Below, piece by piece: positions 34,572 to 42,182 of a stretch of 64,000 bases of DNA. The notes under the pieces are model-generated. The model made no database searches. It worked only from the letters and a program-made list of their open reading frames with translations, and was not told the DNA's origin. The number at the start of each line of letters is the position of its first letter. Positions within the stretch are counted from its first letter, which is position 1. The stretch comes from Pauljensenia sp902373545 (GTDB lineage Bacteria > Actinomycetota > Actinomycetes > Actinomycetales > Actinomycetaceae): assembly GCF_041432775.1 (NCBI RefSeq), contig NZ_JAPWAG010000001.1, forward strand, positions 159,694 to 223,693, read 5' to 3'. The translations under genes were made by a program, and so were the position numbers.

Positions 34572-35924
34572 TCAGGGCATCACCCTCTCAACCGAGGGGG
34601 CCGCGTCCGCGTCTGGAAGCATCCACGTGGCGGCGTCGGCGTCCACCTGCTCGCCGGTGCGAATGTCCTTGACAGTATCGCTCGCGCCGTCCTCGCCCGG
34701 GAACCAGACGAAGGGGATGCCGCGCTTGTCGGCGAACTTGATCTGCTTGCCGAACTTGGCGGCGCTGGGGGCGACATCCGTCGAGATGCCTCGGGCGCGC
34801 AGGGCGGCCGCGATCTCCTCGGAGCGCTCGCGACGCTCCTCGTTCGTCACCGCCACGACGACGGCGGTGGGCACCTTGCGCGAGGCGCGCGCCAGCGGCG
34901 CCGAAATCATGCGGGAAACCAGACGTGAGACACCGATGGACAGGCCCACGCCCGGATAGGTGCGCTTGCCGTCCTTCGCCAGCGAGTCGTAGCGTCCGCC
35001 CGAACAGATCGAGCCGAGGTCCTCGTGGCCCTCAATCTCAGACTCGTAGACGCTGCCCGTGTAGTAATCCAGGCCGCGAGCGATCTTCAGGTCCGCGACG
35101 ACGGCGCCCGGCATACGCTTGTTCGCGGTGTCGAGCAACGCAGTCAGCTCGCTCAGGCCCTGCTCGAGCAGCTCGCCGCCCACGCCCAGGGAGGCGAGAC
35201 GCTCGCGCACCTCGCCCGAATCCGCGGTGCGGATCTGGGCCATCTCGAGCAGCACCGAGGCCTGCTCGGCGTCGATGCCGGACTCGGCGAGTTCCTTGGC
35301 AACGCCCTCGGGGCCGATCTTGTCGATCTTGTCCAGCCCGCGCAGGGCCGCCTCGACGTCGGTAACACCCAGCGACTCGCACACGCCCTGGACGACCTTG
35401 CGGTTGTTCACGAGCACGCGCACCGGCGGGATCGGCAGGTTGTTGAGAGCCTCGGCCATGACGAGGGGCAGATCCACCTCGAAGTGGAAGGGCAGCTCGC
35501 CGTTACCGACAACGTCGATATCGGCCTGCGTGAACTCGCGGAAACGGCCCTCCTGGGGACGCTCGCCGCGCCACACCTTCTGGATCTGGTAGCGCTTGAA
35601 AGGGAAATCCAGCTCGTTCGCGTTCTCCACGACGTAGCGGGCGAAGGGCACCGTCAGGTCAAAGTGCAGGCCCATGCCCTTGTCCTTAGGCGCACGCGCC
35701 CCGGAAGCGGCGGCCTTGAGGGCCTGGAGGCGATCCAGAACGTAGATCTCCTTCGAGGTCTCGCCCTTGGCCTCGAGCTGAGCCAGCGTCTCGACCGCGC
35801 GCGTCTCGATGCCCGCGAATCCGTGCAGCTCAAAGACACGGCGCAACTCGTCGAGGACATGCATCTCGATGATGCGGCCCTCGGGGAGCCATTCGGGGAA
35901 ACCTGACAAAGACGTGCGAGCCAT
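34572..35924 (-). CDS. hisS: Histidine-tRNA ligase
   Basis: HisRS charges tRNA-His. The 450-aa class II enzyme shows LSGFPEWLPEGR at the N-terminus, motif 2 (RYQIQKVWRGERPQEGRFREFTQ region), the histidine A and B motifs (ARGLDYYTGSVYE; SGGRYDSLA) and a C-terminal anticodon domain (VPTAVVVAVTNEER). Length is typical. The ATG at 35924 follows AAAGGATTACGTT; an upstream Met in frame is ignored. It stands before the GTPase pair with no gap and 33 bp after the hydrolase gene. Confidence 0.95.
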   Translation of the reverse strand: MARTSLSGFPEWLPEGRIIEMHVLDELRRVFELHGFAGIETRAVETLAQLEAKGETSKEIYVLDRLQALKAAASGARAPKDKGMGLHFDLTVPFARYVVENANELDFPFKRYQIQKVWRGERPQEGRFREFTQADIDVVGNGELPFHFEVDLPLVMAEALNNLPIPPVRVLVNNRKVVQGVCESLGVTDVEAALRGLDKIDKIGPEGVAKELAESGIDAEQASVLLEMAQIRTADSGEVRERLASLGVGGELLEQGLSELTALLDTANKRMPGAVVADLKIARGLDYYTGSVYESEIEGHEDLGSICSGGRYDSLAKDGKRTYPGVGLSIGVSRLVSRMISAPLARASRKVPTAVVVAVTNEERRERSEEIAAALRARGISTDVAPSAAKFGKQIKFADKRGIPFVWFPGEDGASDTVKDIRTGEQVDADAATWMLPDADAAPSVERVMP

Positions 35925-35957
35925 AACGTAATCCTTTGAAAACAAACGGTGCCGACG

Positions 35958-36677
35958 CTAGCCAATGCGGCGAGCGCGGATCAAGTATTGGTTGGAGCGT
36001 ATCTCATCCGCCATCGTGGTTGCCGGACCGTGGCCGGGGATGAGGATGGTACGCGGGTCCAACGCGTTGGAAATAGTACGCAGCGAGTGACGCATTTGCG
36101 TTTCGTTACCACCGGGCATGTCCGTGCGCCCCACGCTGTCCTTAAAGAGCACGTCGGCACTCAGTGCCCACGGCACCTGCTCCTCGCTGGCGTAGAAGGA
36201 CTGGTTGTTGACGCGAATATCGAGGGGGCTGTGCCCCAGGAACACCGCAGACCCCTCCGTGTGACCGGGGGCGGGCACCATGCGCAGCCACACGCCCGGA
36301 GTCAGCTCGACTGAATCCGCGGGCATCTCGCGCAGGTCGGCGGGCTTGACCCACTCGCCGACGAAGTCGGGCGGCGGCATCGGCAGGAACGAGGCCGGGT
36401 CATCCATGCGGTACATGTCCGGTCCGGGCAGGTACACCGGGACGGTGGCACCATCGGCCCCCCACGTGGACACCTCGGCGGCGTCCCACACGTGGTCGGG
36501 GTGACCGTGAGTGAGCAGCACGGCTCCAACGCTCACGCCCTCGGCCTCAAGGACCTCGCGGATCAAGTGCTGGATGCCGGCAGAAGGGTCGACAACAAGG
36601 GCTGTGCCCGCCCCGGAAGGGACGAGCACAAGCCCATTCGCCGCGTAGAAAGGCGACGGAATAACGTGAAGACGCAT
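35958..36677 (-). CDS. Metallo-beta-lactamase-fold hydrolase (glyoxalase II-like)
   Basis: The 239-aa protein has the metal-binding THGHPDH motif (56-62), a second His in APGHTEGS, an Asp-region NNQSFYASEEQVP and a final GHG, the layout of glyoxalase II-type MBL hydrolases. Substrates of this subgroup are thioesters or similar, not known here. It lies between DUF349 and hisS, and a similar MBL gene sits between rel and hisS in mycobacteria, supporting ancestral synteny. The ATG at 36677 is one base after the upstream stop; the longer upstream frame belongs to the opposite reading of DUF349. Confidence 0.9.
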   Translation of the reverse strand: MRLHVIPSPFYAANGLVLVPSGAGTALVVDPSAGIQHLIREVLEAEGVSVGAVLLTHGHPDHVWDAAEVSTWGADGATVPVYLPGPDMYRMDDPASFLPMPPPDFVGEWVKPADLREMPADSVELTPGVWLRMVPAPGHTEGSAVFLGHSPLDIRVNNQSFYASEEQVPWALSADVLFKDSVGRTDMPGGNETQMRHSLRTISNALDPRTILIPGHGPATTMADEIRSNQYLIRARRIG

Positions 36678-36678
36678 G

Positions 36679-38010
36679 TCACTCCATGGACGAGGAGATC
36701 TGCGCGAGCCAGGCGCGCTTGGTCTCGAGGGTTTCACGAACGGCGGAGGCAGCCTTGTTGTCTCCCTTGGCCTCAGCATCGGCGAGGGAACGCTCGAGCT
36801 GAGCGATCTGCTCCTCAAGCTGGCCCACCATGCCGGCCGCGCGGGCGCGCGTCTCGGGGTTGGTGCGGCGCCATTCCTTCTCTTCGGCCTCACGCACGGC
36901 CGCCTCGACGGCGCGCAGACGGCCCTCGATGCGGTGCAGGTCGGAGGAAGGCACGCGGCCGACCTCTTCCCAGCGGTCCTGAATCAGGCGCAGCTGAGCC
37001 TTGGCGCGCTCGATGTCGGTCACGGGCAAAATCGCCTCGGCGTCGACCAGGATGGTCTCCTTGGCGACCAGGTTCTCGCGGTACTCGGCGTCCGTGGCCT
37101 CGTCCTTGGCACGGCGGGCGTCGAAGAACACCTGCTGTGCAGCGCGGAAGCGCGCCCACAGGGCGTCGTCTTCCTTGCGCGAGGCGCGCGGGGCGGCCTT
37201 CCAGCGGTTCATCAGCTCGCGGTAGGCGCTCGAGGTGCGCGACCAGTCCACGGAGGAGGACAGGGCCTCGGCCTCAGCGATGAGGGCTTCCTTGACGCGC
37301 TTGGCCTCGGACTGGGCCTGGTCGAGCTGCGAGAAGAACTGGCGGCGGTGACGGTCGAACTGGGTGCGCGCGGAAGAGAAGCGCTTCCACAGCTCGTCCT
37401 CGACAGCCTTTTCCAGGCGCGGGCCGCGACGCTGGAGGGTCTTCCACTCTTCCAGCAGGTCGCGCAGGGTCTGGCCCGACTGCTTCCAGTGGGTCTTGGC
37501 GGGATCCTGGGCGACGATCTCCTCGGCGCGCTCAACGACGGCCGTGCGGTCGGCCAGGGCCTGCGCCTTGGCGGCCTTGCGTTCCTCGCGAGCGATCTCC
37601 TTGCGCTCCTCGGCGGCCTTCGCGGCGGCCTCGACGCGCGCGCGCAAGGCCGGGATGTCGCCGACGACGTTCGGGGAGGCGACCTGCTCGCGCAGCGTGG
37701 CCAGCGTCTGATCGATGTCGCGCGGGCTCAGCGAGGCCAGGCGGTCCTCGAACAGCTTGATGGTGGCCTCAAGGTCGGCGAAGCGACGCTCGTAGAGGGC
37801 GTACGGCGACGCGGGAATCCCCTCGGGGAAGCCGCCGATAACGCGCTCCTCGTCTCCATCCTTGACATAGACAGTCCCATCCTCACCGATGCGGGCGAAG
37901 GGGTGTTCGGGCACCTCCGACGCGGGAATCGTCGAGGCCGTGGCCTCCTCGGGAGCAGCCGTGACGGCTTCGGGGGTGGTTTCGTTGGTCGGAATCGACG
38001 TCTCGGTCAC
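36679..38010 (-). CDS. DUF349 coiled-coil protein
   Basis: The 443-aa protein consists of several DUF349 units, each a helical module with Trp and Arg landmarks (for example FEDRLASL, RDLLEEWKTLQRRGP, LMNRWKAAPRA, IQDRWEEVGRVP). The N-terminal 50 residues are Thr/Glu/Ala-rich and disordered. The GTG at 38010 follows AGAAGGA. DUF349 proteins are common near rel in actinobacteria; their biochemical role is not established. An 11-bp inverted repeat lies 49 bp upstream. Confidence 0.85.
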   Translation of the reverse strand: MTETSIPTNETTPEAVTAAPEEATASTIPASEVPEHPFARIGEDGTVYVKDGDEERVIGGFPEGIPASPYALYERRFADLEATIKLFEDRLASLSPRDIDQTLATLREQVASPNVVGDIPALRARVEAAAKAAEERKEIAREERKAAKAQALADRTAVVERAEEIVAQDPAKTHWKQSGQTLRDLLEEWKTLQRRGPRLEKAVEDELWKRFSSARTQFDRHRRQFFSQLDQAQSEAKRVKEALIAEAEALSSSVDWSRTSSAYRELMNRWKAAPRASRKEDDALWARFRAAQQVFFDARRAKDEATDAEYRENLVAKETILVDAEAILPVTDIERAKAQLRLIQDRWEEVGRVPSSDLHRIEGRLRAVEAAVREAEEKEWRRTNPETRARAAGMVGQLEEQIAQLERSLADAEAKGDNKAASAVRETLETKRAWLAQISSSME

Positions 38011-38058
38011 GATATTCCTTCTAGGACGAGGGCTGACGCCCGGCGCGGTCGCGTGCCG

Positions 38059-38087
38059 ATGTGACACACAGGGCTAGTGTGTCACAT
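38059..38087. promoter_or_regulatory. Perfect 11-bp inverted repeat upstream of the DUF349 gene
   Basis: ATGTGACACAC and its exact complement GTGTGTCACAT are separated by 7 nt (38059-38087). On the minus strand it lies upstream of the start at 38010, and a related half-site, GATGTAACAC, occurs near 38129. The AT/GT composition and lack of a U-tract suit a protein-binding operator better than a terminator, but neither is shown. Confidence 0.4.
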
Positions 38088-38176
38088 CTAACGGCAAAAT
38101 GAGCGAAAAACGCCGCAAAAGGGGACGGATGTAACACCTAACTTCCTGCCCGAGCGCGTCGGCACCACGGCCTCGT

Positions 38177-40477
38177 CTATGAATCCGAGCCGATACGCAC
38201 CGCCTCGAAGACCCCGTCCACCCGGCGCAACGCCGAGAGCACCGCATTGAGGTGGCCCAGATCGGCCAGCTCGAAGGAGAAATTGCCGGATGCCACCTGG
38301 TCCCCGTCCGTCTTGAGGGCCGCGGCCAAGATATTGACGCGGTAATCCGACAGCACCCTTGTCAGGTCCGACAGCAGCCCGCCGCGGTCGAGCGCACGCA
38401 CCTCGATCTGGACACGGAACGGGGCCGTCATACCCTCAGAGTTCCACGACACGTCGACGAAACGCTCGGGCTGAAGCTGAGCCAGGCGCTCCGCGTTCGC
38501 GCAGGTCTTACGATGCACGGACACCCCCTGGCCTCGGGTAATGAAACCGACGATCTCATCGCCTGGAACGGGTGTGCAGCACTTCGCGAGCTTGACCCAG
38601 ATCTCGTTCGGACTCAGGCCCGCCACCGTGATGGCTGCGTCGCCCGATACCTCCGAACGAGGCTTCGCGTATCCCGGGGTCACGCCCTCGGACAGCGTCT
38701 CCTCGGTGCCGTCTCCCCCACCCAGGTTGTCCATGAGCCGGTTGACGACGCTCTGGGCCGAGACGTGCCCCTCGCCCACCGCCGCGTACAGGCCCGACAC
38801 ATCGGGATATCCAAACGACGTCGCGACCGACATGATCGACTCGTGGTTCATGAGGCGCTGGAGCGGCAGGTTCTGCTTGCGCAACGCGCGCGCCAGCGCC
38901 TCCTTACCGGACTCGATGGCCTCCTCGCGGCGTTCCTTCGAGAACCAGGCCTTGATCTTCGAGCGGGCACGCGGAGATGCCACGAACGCCAGCCAGTCGC
39001 GCGACGGGCCGGCCTTGTCGGACTTCGAGGTCACGACCTCGACCGTCTCGCCGGACTCCAGGCGCGTGTCGAGGGACACGAGGCGCCCGTTGACCTTCGC
39101 GCCGACCGTGCGGTGGCCGACCTCGGTGTGCACCGCGTAAGCAAAGTCGACGGGGGTTGCACGCGCGGGCAGGACAATGACCTCGCCCTTGGGCGTAAAA
39201 ACGTACACCTCGTCGCCGGCGATTTCGTAGCGCAGCGAATCCAGGAACTCCTCCGGGTCCCCGGTCTCGCGCTCCATCTCAACCAGGGCGCGCAGCCAGT
39301 TGGCCTGTTCCTCCGAGCTCATGCGGTCCGAGTCACCGCTCGTCGCATTCGGGTTCTGCTTGTACTTCCAGTGAGCGGCGACGCCGTGCTCGGCGCGCTC
39401 GTGCATGTCAAAGGTGCGGATCTGGATCTCCACCGGCTTGCCACCCGGACCGATGACCGTCGTGTGCAGCGATTGGTAGAGGTTGAACTTGGGCATCGCG
39501 ATGTAGTCCTTGAAGCGGCCCGGAATCGGGTTCCACCGCCCGTGCAGCGCGCCCAGGACGCCGTAGCAGTCCTTGATCGACTCCACGAGGACACGCACGG
39601 CCACCAGGTCGAAGACCTCGTCGAATGCCTTGCCGCGCACGATCATCTTCTGGTAGATCGAGTAGTGGCTCTTCGGTCGGCCACTCACCGTGCCCTTGGT
39701 GCCCGAGCGACGCAGATCCTCCTCGATCTGGTCGATGACGTCACGCAGGTACTCCTCACGCTGCGGGGCGCGCTCGGCGACAAGGCGGTCGATCTCCTCG
39801 TAAATCTCCGGGTACAGGGTCTTAAACGACAGCTCCTCGAGTTCCCACTTGACCATGTTCATGCCGAGGCGGTGGGCCAGCGGCGCGTAGATCTCCAGGG
39901 TCTCCTGGGCCTTCTTCGCGGCCGACTGAGCGGGCACGAAACGCCACGTGCGGGCGTTATGGATACGGTCGCCCAGTTTGATGAGCAGCACGCGGATGTC
40001 ACGGCTCATCGCGACGAGCATCTTACGCAGGGTCTCGGATTGAGCGGCGGCACCGTAGCGCACCTTGTCGAGCTTGGTCACGCCGTCGACCAGGTTCGCG
40101 ATCGGTTCTCCGAAGTCCGCGGCGAGTTCTTCCAGGGTGTAGTCGGTATCCTCGACCGTGTCGTGAAGCAGCGCGGCGACCAGCGTCGGCGTCGTCATAC
40201 CCATCTCAGCGAGAATGGTCGCGACCGCTACCGGGTGGGTGATATACGGTTCACCGGACTTGCGCATTTGCCCCCGGTGACATTCTTCGGCCTTGCGGTA
40301 GGCGCGCTCAACGACACTGATGTCGGCCTTGGGATGATTGGCGCGCAAAGCCCGCACAAGCGGCTCAATCTCGGGAATTGTGGCGCGTCCGCGAGAACCG
40401 AACCACACGAGGCCGGAGCGCACTCGGGACACGGCCGCAGGCAGTGCGGCCCCTGACGTCGTGTCATCGCTGCTCAT
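38177..40477 (-). CDS. rel: Bifunctional (p)ppGpp synthetase/hydrolase
   Basis: Rel makes and degrades (p)ppGpp. The 766-aa protein has an intact HD hydrolase domain (HRGQMRKSGEPYITHP; LLHDTVEDTDY; LGDRIHNART), a synthetase domain (GRPKSHYSIYQKM; RFKDYIAMPKFNLYQSLHT), a TGS domain (VFTPKGEVIVLPARATPVD), a zinc-finger-like segment (KCCTPVPGD) and a C-terminal ACT domain from about 690. Both activities look intact, as in actinobacterial Rel/RSH. A TATTAT box ends 6 nt before the ATG with no ribosome site, so the mRNA is probably leaderless. Confidence 0.96.
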   Translation of the reverse strand: MSSDDTTSGAALPAAVSRVRSGLVWFGSRGRATIPEIEPLVRALRANHPKADISVVERAYRKAEECHRGQMRKSGEPYITHPVAVATILAEMGMTTPTLVAALLHDTVEDTDYTLEELAADFGEPIANLVDGVTKLDKVRYGAAAQSETLRKMLVAMSRDIRVLLIKLGDRIHNARTWRFVPAQSAAKKAQETLEIYAPLAHRLGMNMVKWELEELSFKTLYPEIYEEIDRLVAERAPQREEYLRDVIDQIEEDLRRSGTKGTVSGRPKSHYSIYQKMIVRGKAFDEVFDLVAVRVLVESIKDCYGVLGALHGRWNPIPGRFKDYIAMPKFNLYQSLHTTVIGPGGKPVEIQIRTFDMHERAEHGVAAHWKYKQNPNATSGDSDRMSSEEQANWLRALVEMERETGDPEEFLDSLRYEIAGDEVYVFTPKGEVIVLPARATPVDFAYAVHTEVGHRTVGAKVNGRLVSLDTRLESGETVEVVTSKSDKAGPSRDWLAFVASPRARSKIKAWFSKERREEAIESGKEALARALRKQNLPLQRLMNHESIMSVATSFGYPDVSGLYAAVGEGHVSAQSVVNRLMDNLGGGDGTEETLSEGVTPGYAKPRSEVSGDAAITVAGLSPNEIWVKLAKCCTPVPGDEIVGFITRGQGVSVHRKTCANAERLAQLQPERFVDVSWNSEGMTAPFRVQIEVRALDRGGLLSDLTRVLSDYRVNILAAALKTDGDQVASGNFSFELADLGHLNAVLSALRRVDGVFEAVRIGSDS

Positions 40478-40496
40478 GAACCAATAATAGCGACGA

Positions 40497-40539
40497 ACGA
40501 GCGGGTCCGGGGATCAAGTCGATCCCCGGACCCGCTCGT
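40497..40539 (-). terminator. 19-bp perfect hairpin between apt and rel
   Basis: A 19-bp uninterrupted stem (40497-40515 with 40521-40539) with a 5-nt loop follows the apt stop. On the minus strand it is followed by a short TCGCTATTATT stretch that also contains the rel -10 box, so terminator and promoter abut. Confidence 0.75.
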
Positions 40540-40556
40540 CTCTCACAACTGGTCAC

Positions 40557-41096
40557 TCAGACGTGCAGGGCGGTCTCCACCGTGACGTCGTCGAGCTTGG
40601 CCCGCCCGTTGAGGGCGTCCAGCTCCATCAGCACGGCCAGGGCCTCGACCGAAGCGCCGCACTGGTTGAGCAGGTCCACGGCGGCGCGCGCCGTGCCGCC
40701 CGTGGCCAGGACGTCGTCGATGATGAGGACGCGCTGGCCCTCACGGACCGACTGGGGGCGAATCTCCATGCGGGCGCTGCCGTACTCGAGCGAGTAGTCG
40801 ACGCCGATGACCTCGCCGGGCAGTTTGCCCGCCTTGCGGATCGTCAGCATGCCCAGCCCAAGCTCGGCGGCCACGGGGGCGCCGAGAATGAAGCCGCGCG
40901 ATTCCAGGCCGGCCACGGCGTCGATGCGGCCCGCGTAGCGCGCGCCGATCAACTCCACGAGTTCCTTGAACGCCGGACCGTTGGCAAACAGGCCCGTGAT
41001 ATCACGGAACAGGACGCCCGGCTCGGGAAAGTCCGGGATCTCCACCAGGTTGTCGCGCACCAGTATGGCGACGCGATCACCGAGTTCACCGATCAT
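40557..41096 (-). CDS. apt: Adenine phosphoribosyltransferase
   Basis: Apt salvages adenine to AMP using PRPP. The 179-aa protein shows FPEPGVLFRDIT near the N-terminus, the flexible-loop region RKAGKLPGEV and the PRPP-binding motif VLIIDDVLATGGTA. The ATG overlaps the secF stop by 4 nt, and a large hairpin follows the stop. A secD-secF-apt-rel order is conserved across actinobacteria; the terminator suggests rel is uncoupled here. Confidence 0.96.
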   Translation of the reverse strand: MIGELGDRVAILVRDNLVEIPDFPEPGVLFRDITGLFANGPAFKELVELIGARYAGRIDAVAGLESRGFILGAPVAAELGLGMLTIRKAGKLPGEVIGVDYSLEYGSARMEIRPQSVREGQRVLIIDDVLATGGTARAAVDLLNQCGASVEALAVLMELDALNGRAKLDDVTVETALHV

Positions 41097-42181
41097 CGAT
41101 GAGTCTTCTTCCTCTGAGGCTGATTCTCGTTGCCCAGACGCTTGCCGGGCTTTATCGGAGCCACCTTCACGGCCTTCGCGGGCGAAGACTCATCGGTGGT
41201 GTGGCGGTGCTCGCGCTCGTGCGCGACCGCCGCGTCGTGCTCGCGGGTCTTGTTCGACATCTCCTGGAAGGACACCAGGAGCGGCGAGGCGATGAAGATC
41301 GACGAGTAGGTACCCGCGATCATGCCGATGAACAGCGCCAGCGAGATATCCACCAGGGTACCCGGGCCCAGGGCCACGGAGCCGATGATAAGAATCGCAC
41401 CGACAGGGAGAAGGGCCACAACCGAGGTGTTAATGGAGCGGACCATCGTCTGGTTGACGGCGAGGTTGACGTATTCGGCGAAGGTGAAGTGCTTCTGGTC
41501 GTACACGTCCGTCGTGAGCTCACGCACCTTGTCGAAGACAACCACGGTGTCGTAGAGCGAGTAGCCCAGAATCGTCAGGAAGCCGATGACGGTGGCGGGC
41601 GAGACCTCGACCTGCAGGATCGCGAAGACACCGACCGTCACGGCGATGTCGTGGACGAGGGCCAGCAGGGCCGAAGCGGCCATGCGCCACGAGCGGAAGT
41701 ACACGGTCATCAGCAGGGCCACGAGGGCCATGAAGATGACGAGGGACTGCGCGGCCTTGGTGGTCACCGACGAGCCCCACGAGGGGCCAATCGAGGAGGA
41801 CTGAACCGAGGTCGTGTCAACGCCGTACGCGGCCGCCAGGGCGTCGCGCATCTGGGCGGTGGTGGCAGAATCCAGCGACGAGGTCTGGATACGCACGGAG
41901 TCGGAGCCGACTCGCGTGACCTTCGGAGCGCCCTCAACGAGGCCGGTGTCGGCAACGACGCGCGAGGCGAAGGACTCGCTCTGGTCGCTGACACGAGTCA
42001 CGTCGAACTGGGAGCCACCCGTGAACTCGATCGAACGGTTCAGGCCCATGATCGCAACGAGCGCGAAGCCGATGACGAGGACGGCAGCCGCCAGGCCCAC
42101 GAACTTCTTGCGGTTGGGAACGACGGCGTAGGACTTCTCGCCGGAGTACAGGGCGTTGCCCCACTGAGCGAAACTCATCAT
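41093..42181 (-). CDS. secF: Protein translocase subunit SecF
   Basis: SecF works with SecD to pull exported proteins across the membrane using the proton gradient. The 362-aa protein has six helices, the periplasmic beta domain (FTGGSQFDVTRV region) and the RND-type signature SLYDTVVVFDKVRE. The start is one base after the secD stop. The C-terminal tail is basic and hydrophilic (about 60 residues), ending QPQRKKTHR. Confidence 0.95.
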   Translation of the reverse strand: MMSFAQWGNALYSGEKSYAVVPNRKKFVGLAAAVLVIGFALVAIMGLNRSIEFTGGSQFDVTRVSDQSESFASRVVADTGLVEGAPKVTRVGSDSVRIQTSSLDSATTAQMRDALAAAYGVDTTSVQSSSIGPSWGSSVTTKAAQSLVIFMALVALLMTVYFRSWRMAASALLALVHDIAVTVGVFAILQVEVSPATVIGFLTILGYSLYDTVVVFDKVRELTTDVYDQKHFTFAEYVNLAVNQTMVRSINTSVVALLPVGAILIIGSVALGPGTLVDISLALFIGMIAGTYSSIFIASPLLVSFQEMSNKTREHDAAVAHEREHRHTTDESSPAKAVKVAPIKPGKRLGNENQPQRKKTHR

Positions 42182-42182
42182 G

